A DNA stretch of 7,126 nt from Deltaproteobacteria bacterium (GTDB taxonomy: Bacteria > Desulfobacterota > Desulfarculia > Adiutricales > Adiutricaceae). The DNA is taken from positions 1-7,126 of the forward strand of contig JAITJT010000284.1 in assembly GCA_031278795.1 (NCBI GenBank). Reading direction: 5' to 3'. Numbering within the stretch: the stretch's first letter is position 1; each line of letters opens with the position of its first letter. The notes beneath the pieces are model-generated. The model had not been told where the DNA came from. It did not search any database and worked only from the letters and a program-made list of their open reading frames with translations. This document shows, piece after piece, positions 1 through 4,072 of this stretch. The position numbers and the translations under genes are program-made.

Positions 1-75
1 ATCTGGCCAAAGATACCTAAAAAGGATCAAGCGGAAGTCGTATCCGCCCTCCACAGCGCTCTGGAAGGCTTTTAA
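1..75 (+). CDS. C-terminal end of an unidentified protein, possibly a DegT/DnrJ/EryC1-family aminotransferase (partial)
   Basis: Frame 1 is open from the window edge to a TAA at 73-75, giving 24 residues that begin IWPKIPKKDQ and end in a helix-like stretch SALHSALEGF. A short 'P-x-(W/H/Y)-P' segment, a charged linker with D/E-Q and a final helix of the type VVxALxxAL is how many PLP-dependent sugar aminotransferases of the DegT/DnrJ/EryC1/StrS family end. That match is from memory of the family and rests on very few residues, so the product is tentative. A hairpin with a T-run follows 17 bases after the stop, which supports this being a real gene end. The start lies outside the window. Confidence 0.45.
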   Translation: MWPKIPKKDQAEVVSALHSALEGF

Positions 76-92
76 CTCAAAAAACTTAGCTT

Positions 93-133
93 AAAGGCCT
101 AAAGAGCCAAAATAAAACGGGCTTTCGCCTTTT
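93..133 (+). terminator. Probable rho-independent terminator of the upstream gene
   Basis: AAAGGC (93-98) pairs with GCCTTT (127-132), and inside it AAAGAGCC (101-108) pairs imperfectly with GGGCTTT (119-125). The structure is a bulged hairpin ending in a short T-run (TTTT at 130-133). It starts 17 bases after the stop at 75. The stem is interrupted and the T-run short, so termination may be inefficient. Confidence 0.4.
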
Positions 134-159
134 ACGCACTTGTAATATCTTGAATTCTT

Positions 160-189
160 TTGAATTCACTTTTTATAGCCATATATAAA
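160..189 (+). promoter_or_regulatory. Candidate sigma70-type promoter for the iron-sulfur flavoprotein gene
   Basis: TTGAAT at 160-165 resembles a -35 box. It is followed by TATAAA at 184-189 (18-bp spacer) or TATATA at 182-187 (16-bp spacer). The block lies in a strongly AT-rich stretch between the upstream terminator and the gene. It would give a leader of about 150 nt before the ATG at 347. A second TTGAATTC-like copy sits just upstream at 150-157. The call rests on consensus similarity alone. Confidence 0.35.
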
Positions 190-336
190 AGCGCTCTAAA
201 TAACAAGAAACTAAAAGCGAGGCGCGCGTAACACTATTCAAATAACGCCAGTAAAACGCCCATAAAAACATCCTTTGGACGCTTCCATGGACAGGACCAT
301 GGAAAATCCGAAGAGGGCAAAAAAACAACAACAAGT

Positions 337-341
337 GGGAG
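337..341 (+). promoter_or_regulatory. Ribosome binding site that fixes the start of the flavoprotein at 347
   Basis: GGGAG lies five bases before the ATG at 347. The frame is also open upstream, with a TTG at 275 and ATGs at 287 and 299, but none of these has a comparable Shine-Dalgarno sequence. The residues they would add (MDRTMENPKRAKK and so on) are basic and low-complexity and precede the beta strand that normally begins this fold. Confidence 0.7.
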
Positions 342-346
342 ACAAC

Positions 347-922
347 ATGAAAATAGCTCTAATAATCGGCTCGCCCAGGGTGAGCTCGAACTCCACCAAG
401 ATCGCCGAGAGGGCGGCCGCGGCCATAGAGGGCTCGCCCAAGGAGGTGAAGAAGTTTATACTCAATGAGCTCAAAGCCAAGGGCTGCCAGGGCTGCAACA
501 GCTGCAAGGGAAAGACCGAGACCTGCGTCATGAAAGACGAGGTGGCCCAGGCCTTGGCCTACTGCAACGACGCGGACTACATCATAGCCACCAGCCCCAT
601 CTACATAGGGGACGTGACCGCCCAGCTGAAGATCTTCATAGACCGCAGCTACTGCTGGTACAAGCCGGACTTTAAGACCAACCCCAGCCCCTCCAGGGTT
701 GCGCCCGGGAAAAAGCTCATCCTCGTCATCAGCCAGGGAAACCCCGACACCAATAGCTACCAGGCGGGCGTGGTGGACAAGTATACCAACTACTTCAAGT
801 CCCACGGCATCGATGCCACGTCCTACGTGGCGTTTATGCCCCACGACCCGGGAGGGGCCGAATCGGCGCTCGCGAATCACTACCAGGGGATAGAGGCCGT
901 GGTGAGCGGGCTCTGGCCCTGA
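347..922 (+). CDS. Iron-sulfur flavoprotein / NADPH-dependent FMN reductase-like protein (flavodoxin fold)
   Basis: The 191-residue product has the flavodoxin-like fold of the FMN reductase and iron-sulfur flavoprotein (Isf) families. Residues 1-8 (MKIALIIG) form the first strand, and GSPRVSSNSTK at 8-18 is the FMN phosphate-binding loop. Cys47, Cys50, Cys53 and Cys60 form a CX2CX2CX6C motif that matches the compact cysteine motif binding a 4Fe-4S cluster in Isf proteins. TSPIYIGDVTAQLKIFIDR at 82-100 is the conserved segment that packs against the flavin ring. No signal peptide or membrane segment is seen, so it is cytoplasmic. Isf proteins pass single electrons between ferredoxin-like donors and flavin, and some reduce oxygen or peroxide; the partner here is unknown. 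The start at 347 is chosen for its GGGAG ribosome site. It stands alone between terminator-like hairpins, so it is probably monocistronic. An NADPH-dependent quinone or azo reductase is the alternative, but the cysteines favour Isf. Confidence 0.88.
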   Translation: MKIALIIGSPRVSSNSTKIAERAAAAIEGSPKEVKKFILNELKAKGCQGCNSCKGKTETCVMKDEVAQALAYCNDADYIIATSPIYIGDVTAQLKIFIDRSYCWYKPDFKTNPSPSRVAPGKKLILVISQGNPDTNSYQAGVVDKYTNYFKSHGIDATSYVAFMPHDPGGAESALANHYQGIEAVVSGLWP

Positions 923-941
923 GGCCGGATCCGGCGGGAAT

Positions 942-975
942 TTGTCCAAGGAACTTGCCCAATTCACTTGCCCAA
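942..975 (+). repeat. Three 13-nt-phased copies of TTGYCCAA
   Basis: TTGTCCAA (942-949), TTGCCCAA (955-962) and TTGCCCAA (968-975) follow one another with a constant 13-base period, starting 20 bases after the flavoprotein stop. The last two share the longer core ACTTGCCCAA, and the first and third are both followed by GG. The role is unknown: it could be a small tandem duplication or a binding-site cluster. Confidence 0.6.
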
Positions 976-1115
976 GGCTTCTTTAAATTGCATTTTGATT
1001 TCAATAATGTAAAGGCCAATAAAGGCAAGGCTTTTCATAGTAGACAACTCTAAAGTCCTTGTGGCACATGCCTTATCCTAAAGGCTAGGTCTTAGCTATC
1101 TCTAGCATCCAAATC

Positions 1116-1148
1116 CAAGGGGGCGCGATTTATGATTGCGCCCCCTTG
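1116..1148 (+). terminator. Perfect 11-bp GC-rich hairpin, probable terminator
   Basis: CAAGGGGGCGC (1116-1126) and GCGCCCCCTTG (1138-1148) are exact inverted repeats around an 11-base loop. The stem is very stable and lies 194 bases after the flavoprotein stop and 98 bases before the next start. It is followed by GAAAAATTTTG rather than a clean T-run, so it is not a textbook intrinsic terminator. It may instead protect a 3' end or insulate the two + strand genes. Confidence 0.5.
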
Positions 1149-1246
1149 AAAAATTTTGCATATTGATTTATTACTAATTTCGACTAGTTTCAAGCGTTCC
1201 CCCTAAGTTAGGTGGGACAGGATTTTTTTAAAAAGGCGCTGGAAGA

Positions 1247-3532
1247 ATGGATTTTAAATCTGAAACCCTGATTTTGTCGGAAATACTGGAGGGACTCGTA
1301 AAGTACGGAAAGAGGCGCGAGAGATCCCTGAAGAATAGTAACCCCCGCAAGGTGGAAGCTTGGCAGAAAAAGGTCATGGATTTTTTGGAAGAGTCCTTTG
1401 TAAAGATCGGGGAAATCAAGAGCCGCGCCTTTTGGAAAAAGCACCAGGAACAGATAGAGAGCGCCTATTTGGGTCTCATCTACGAGGCCTCGGCCTACGG
1501 CCACGTGGAACTCTGCCAGAGGATCTACTCCAAAATCATAGCCCTACCCCTCAAGAACTCGGCCTTCGCCAGGGCCCACGCCTCCCAGGTGATGATTGAA
1601 GATCTCCTGTGCTGCTCGAACTTCGGGGAAATCAAAGGCTATTTCCAGGAGCTCAAGCGCTCCTCACTTCTTTCTGGAAACAAAGAGATCTTCTTGGTCA
1701 CGGGCAAGGACATCATAGGGGCCATCAGAAAGGTGACTCCGGAGGACTTTGACGAGAGGTTCAAAAACTCCGAACTGGCCGTCATGGTGCACAAGGGCCT
1801 CAAGGAGGTCTACAGAGCCGACCCGGACGATGACTCGGAGCGCCTCTTTGGGGAGGCCACCTATCTGCTCATATCCGCCTTGAAAAACTGCGAACGCCAC
1901 GACCGCGCCCTGGAGATATTAAAACACGACACCTCCTTTAGGCACCTGGCCGGGCTCCACTACCGCTACCTGAGCGCCTACTCCCTCCTTAGCCATTTCC
2001 TAGGCAATAGAGATCCTAAGGGCTACAGGTTTCTAGAAAAGTATTTCGACAACAACCGGGAAGACATGCTCGAAGAGCTCGCCAAGGGTAACGCCGCTGT
2101 CCACTACGTGAGGGAGTGCATAAGGTCCAAGGAGTACGCCGAGGCCAAGATAGTCTACGAGTTCCTCACCTCCTTTTTCATCATCAGGTCCTGGATATTC
2201 ATCTCGCACGCCTTCATCATAGCTACCGAGCTCATGAACGCGCTTTTGGAAGACGATGTCCACGAGATGGCCTACGAGGTCTTCCAGAACCTCCCGGATC
2301 AGCCAGTGGAGGGGGAAATGTACGAAAGCCTCTTCAACGCGGCGCTTTTGCTCATCTTCTACTACGGAGAGAGAAACGACATGGAGACCGCGAGAGGGAT
2401 AACGGGGCACATCAATTTCTTGGCCGCGACCAGGGCGGACGCCTTGGCCTTCGCCGAGGCGCTCTTAGGAGAGATGAGCGTCTGCCTCAAAGAGGAGCTC
2501 CCTAGAACCATGCAGACCTTCTACGACTCCTACGTGCCCTATGACGATTCCCCGGACATCAAGGATATGCGTACCCGCATGACCCTCCTCATGATATCCG
2601 CCTTCTCCGAGTATAGGGGCCTTCTGGACAAGGCCTTTTCCTACTACAAGAGCCTGGACCCCTTGGATGATAACGCCAACTGGGATCTTAAGCAAAGCTG
2701 GAACCTCTCCGAGTCCAAGCTCTGCATAGGTCTTCTCATGAGCGGAGAGATCTTGGAGGCGGATAGCTTTTTACGGGAGCACCTGGTTCTTGGCTCAGAC
2801 AGGGTGGTTACTCAGAGGTGGCTTACCCTCGCCAAAAGAATCATCAACCGCTACCTGGGGGAAAGTGATTTCAACAGTGCCGAGGATCTCTTTCTCTTCC
2901 TCAAGAGTAAGCTCCCTCCCAACGACAAAGTCTCATGCGACGGAATCTTCCAGATAGCTAAGCTCATCATAAACGCCCTTCTGAAAAAAGAGCGCTGGAA
3001 AAAAGCTGTCTCCATCTTCAAGAGCCTCCCCCAGGGTGGGAAGTCCCCCCTCTGCTTGAAGCTCCACCGGCGCATTTTCGAGAGCACCTTCAAGTTCCTC
3101 TCCCACCACAATAGGGCTAGCGACCTCTTGGGTCTTTTCCAAGCCATACCAGCCAACTTCAAGAACCGCCGCTTCTCACTCTACAAGGCCAAGGCGGGAC
3201 TCAGCATCGTGGAGGAAATCGCCTCCAAGGGCCACCTGGAGGAGGCGGGAAAGATCTTAGAGGGCTTAATACCCCTCCAGGGCGGAGAGAGCGTGGATCT
3301 CATAAGGGGCAAGGCCGCCGTGCACTTCATGCGCGCCTGCCTAAAAGAGGACAAGAGCGCAAAGGCCCTGGAACTCTTCAAGTCCTTCCCCAAGATCTGC
3401 GATCCCTCTCTCATGAAAAAGTCCTTGAACAGCCTGGCCAGGGCCCTAACCCTAGCCTTCTCCAAGGATAACGACATGGAGAAGCTGGGAGAGCTCTCGG
3501 CCTTTATGCAGGAGCACCACCTGAGGCTGTAA
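1247..3532 (+). CDS. Large all-helical repeat protein (TPR/PPR-like solenoid) of unknown function
   Basis: I do not recognise this 761-residue protein by name. No signal peptide or clear membrane segment is seen, so it is probably cytoplasmic. It is built of helix pairs, the second helix carrying A-x3-(F/L)-x2-h-P: A342/F346/P350, A587/F591/P595, F631/P635, A667/L671/P676 and A707/F711/P715. In the C-terminal third the prolines at 595, 635, 676 and 715 give a unit of 39-41 residues, longer than TPR (34) or PPR (35). Similar helix pairs start near residues 72, 105, 200, 234, 282, 320, 357, 442, 484, 521, 567, 610, 650 and 690. Residues 281-307 resemble 688-714 (GxAAVH, then R, C and two A in register), which points to internal duplication. 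Such solenoids usually bind proteins or peptides; PPRs bind RNA. No catalytic motif is visible. The start ATG has a purine-rich GGAAGA directly before it, a weak ribosome site, but no better start is near. It converges with pilY1. Confidence 0.85.
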   Translation: MDFKSETLILSEILEGLVKYGKRRERSLKNSNPRKVEAWQKKVMDFLEESFVKIGEIKSRAFWKKHQEQIESAYLGLIYEASAYGHVELCQRIYSKIIALPLKNSAFARAHASQVMIEDLLCCSNFGEIKGYFQELKRSSLLSGNKEIFLVTGKDIIGAIRKVTPEDFDERFKNSELAVMVHKGLKEVYRADPDDDSERLFGEATYLLISALKNCERHDRALEILKHDTSFRHLAGLHYRYLSAYSLLSHFLGNRDPKGYRFLEKYFDNNREDMLEELAKGNAAVHYVRECIRSKEYAEAKIVYEFLTSFFIIRSWIFISHAFIIATELMNALLEDDVHEMAYEVFQNLPDQPVEGEMYESLFNAALLLIFYYGERNDMETARGITGHINFLAATRADALAFAEALLGEMSVCLKEELPRTMQTFYDSYVPYDDSPDIKDMRTRMTLLMISAFSEYRGLLDKAFSYYKSLDPLDDNANWDLKQSWNLSESKLCIGLLMSGEILEADSFLREHLVLGSDRVVTQRWLTLAKRIINRYLGESDFNSAEDLFLFLKSKLPPNDKVSCDGIFQIAKLIINALLKKERWKKAVSIFKSLPQGGKSPLCLKLHRRIFESTFKFLSHHNRASDLLGLFQAIPANFKNRRFSLYKAKAGLSIVEEIASKGHLEEAGKILEGLIPLQGGESVDLIRGKAAVHFMRACLKEDKSAKALELFKSFPKICDPSLMKKSLNSLARALTLAFSKDNDMEKLGELSAFMQEHHLRL

Positions 3533-3542
3533 TCAAGCGATT

Positions 3543-3726
3543 TTTCTCTAAAATCTAGCTTTTTCTTGCAAGATAAACATCGTTGGCACGAAGTATATTT
3601 CGCTATGGAAGGAAATTATTTTTCATTTTGTGATTTAAAATATTTCTCGTTTTGAGATATAAGATATTTCTCGTTTTGGGAATTATAATACTTCTCGTGT
3701 TTGGGATTTAAAAGATTTTAGAAAAA
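3543..3726. repeat. 14-bp imperfect inverted repeat enclosing the 24-bp tandem array
   Basis: TTTCTCTAAAATCT (3543-3556) and AGATTTTAGAAAAA (3713-3726) are inverted repeats matching at 13 of 14 positions, with an exact 9-bp core CTAAAATCT/AGATTTTAG. They bracket the four tandem units almost exactly on the right side. No target-site duplication is evident, and AT-richness makes chance matches more likely, so a small mobile element is not established. Confidence 0.45.
3617..3715 (+). repeat. Four tandem imperfect 24-26-bp repeats
   Basis: Units lie at 3617-3640, 3641-3664, 3665-3690 and 3691-3715 with lengths 24, 24, 26 and 25. The shared core is TATTTCTCGTTTTGGG followed by an A/T-rich end of the ATTTAAAA type. 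Units 2 and 3 agree perfectly over the first 14 bases, while unit 1 has CATTTTGTG in place of CGTTTTGRG and unit 4 starts CTTCTCGTG. The array ends 12 bases before the terminator stem. There are no spacers, so it is not CRISPR. The function is unknown. Confidence 0.8.
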
Positions 3727-3727
3727 C

Positions 3728-3770
3728 AAAGCGCCCGTCTCCAGTTTCTTGGAGACGGGCGCTTTTCTTT
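3728..3770. terminator. Bidirectional rho-independent terminator between convergent genes
   Basis: AAAGCGCCCGTCTCC (3728-3742) and GGAGACGGGCGCTTT (3751-3765) form a perfect 15-bp stem with an 8-base loop. On the + strand the stem runs into TTTTCTTT; on the - strand it runs into TTTGTTTTTC. This is a textbook intrinsic terminator usable from both sides. It would end the helical-repeat transcript about 195 bases after its stop and the pilY1 transcript about 310 bases after its stop. The pilY1 mRNA would therefore carry the whole U-rich complement of the minisatellite in its 3' untranslated region. Confidence 0.92.
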
Positions 3771-3775
3771 CAAGA

Positions 3776-3974
3776 CAATGAAAAAAACAATGAAACAAAA
3801 CAATGAAAAAACAATAAACAAGACAATGAAATAACAATAAACAAGACAATGAAAAAACAATAAACAAGACAATGAAAAAACAATGAAAAAACAATTAAAC
3901 AAGACAATGAAAAAACAATGAAAAAACAATGAAACAAAACAAGGAAATAAGGCAATGAAAAGGCAATGAAAAAC
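3776..3974 (+). repeat. A-rich minisatellite: about 17 units of CAATGAAAAAA (11-13 bp)
   Basis: CAAT/CAAG-starting units begin at 3776, 3788, 3801, 3812, 3824, 3835, 3847, 3858, 3870, 3881, 3892, 3905, 3916, 3927, 3940, 3953 and 3964, with intervals of 11, 12 or 13 bases. The commonest unit is CAATGAAAAAA. Variants are CAATAAACAAGA, CAATGAAACAAAA and CAATGAAATAA. A higher-order unit of 23-24 bases (CAATGAAAAAA plus CAATAAACAAGA) occurs four times, at 3801, 3824, 3847 and 3881, which suggests stepwise slippage or unequal exchange. Copies degenerate to the right (CAAGG, GGCAATG). A-tracts near the DNA helical spacing could bend the DNA. It directly follows the terminator. Confidence 0.92.
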
Positions 3975-3993
3975 GATTACTATGTTGGCGTTT

Positions 3994-4066
3994 GTGAATT
4001 AAATCTACTGGGATCCGTACCCCTTATATAAGATTGAGTTAACTATCATGATAAGACTTAATTCAC
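3994..4066. repeat. Three copies of a 13-nt motif, one inverted, beside the pilY1 stop
   Basis: GTGAATTAAATCT (3994-4006) is the reverse complement of AGACTTAATTCAC (4054-4066) at 12 of 13 positions. A third, direct copy AGATTGAGTTAAC lies at 4031-4043. The two direct copies extend to ATAAGA at their left ends and agree at 12 of 16 positions. Between them sit two perfect 10-bp palindromes, CTTATATAAG (4023-4032) and TATCATGATA (4044-4053). The last copy ends six bases from the pilY1 stop. Such dense symmetry suggests a protein-binding site or a relic of a small element; neither is shown. Confidence 0.6.
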
Positions 4067-4072
4067 CTGGAA

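Larger units (their letters stand above)
923..1246. other. Intergenic gap between the flavoprotein and helical-repeat genes
   Basis: No credible gene is present; the longest ATG-started reading frames I found by eye on the + strand are five or six codons. The gap opens with a 12-bp palindrome GCCGGATCCGGC (924-935) right after the stop. It then carries three phased TTGYCCAA motifs (942-975), a weak AAAGGCC/GGCTTTT hairpin (1011-1035) and a perfect GC hairpin (1116-1148). The last 90 bases must carry the promoter of the next gene. The best I can find is TTGATT at 1163 with TAGTTT at 1185, which is too weak to call. Confidence 0.6.
3533..4072. other. Repeat-rich convergent intergenic region
   Basis: These 540 bases separate the stop codons of two genes that point at each other. 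There is no credible gene. In order they hold a 14-bp inverted repeat pair (3543-3556 and 3713-3726), the 24-26-bp tandem repeats that pair encloses, a strong bidirectional terminator, a 17-unit CAATGAAAAAA minisatellite, and a palindrome-rich tail with three copies of a 13-nt motif. Base composition is far more AT-rich than the flanking genes and strongly strand-biased: the minisatellite + strand is nearly all A with some C and G. Confidence 0.8.

Noticed and set aside
275..346. Upstream extension of the flavoprotein from TTG 275 or ATG 287/299, within the pair CCATGG (285-290) and CCATGG (297-302)
   Set aside because: The added residues are basic and low-complexity, no ribosome site precedes these starts, and ATG 347 has GGGAG at ideal spacing right before the conserved first strand.
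359..967. 202-codon - strand frame opposite the flavoprotein gene
   Set aside because: It is the complement of a strongly supported gene, is low-complexity in Gly, Val and Leu, and has no family features; a GC-codon shadow.
1011..1035. Terminator hairpin AAAGGCC/GGCTTTT after the flavoprotein
   Set aside because: The stem is seven pairs with a G-T wobble, the T residues are inside the stem and no T-run follows.
2116..2505. 129-codon + strand frame inside the helical-repeat gene
   Set aside because: It is out of frame within a gene with a consistent repeat pattern, is rich in Arg, Gly and His and has no recognisable fold.
1247..3532. Annotation as a true PPR RNA-binding protein
   Set aside because: The repeat unit is about 40 residues rather than 35, and the specificity residues of the PPR code cannot be placed; only a TPR/PPR-like solenoid is supportable.
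3708..3955. Two overlapping - strand reading frames (73 and 61 codons) rich in Phe, Cys, Ile and Val
   Set aside because: They are translations of the A-rich minisatellite on its T-rich strand. The 11-13-base period shifts frame at nearly every unit, no ribosome site is present, and one frame runs through the terminator stem.
3617..3974. CRISPR array
   Set aside because: The repeats are directly adjacent with no unique spacers of 25-45 bp and no cas genes are present.
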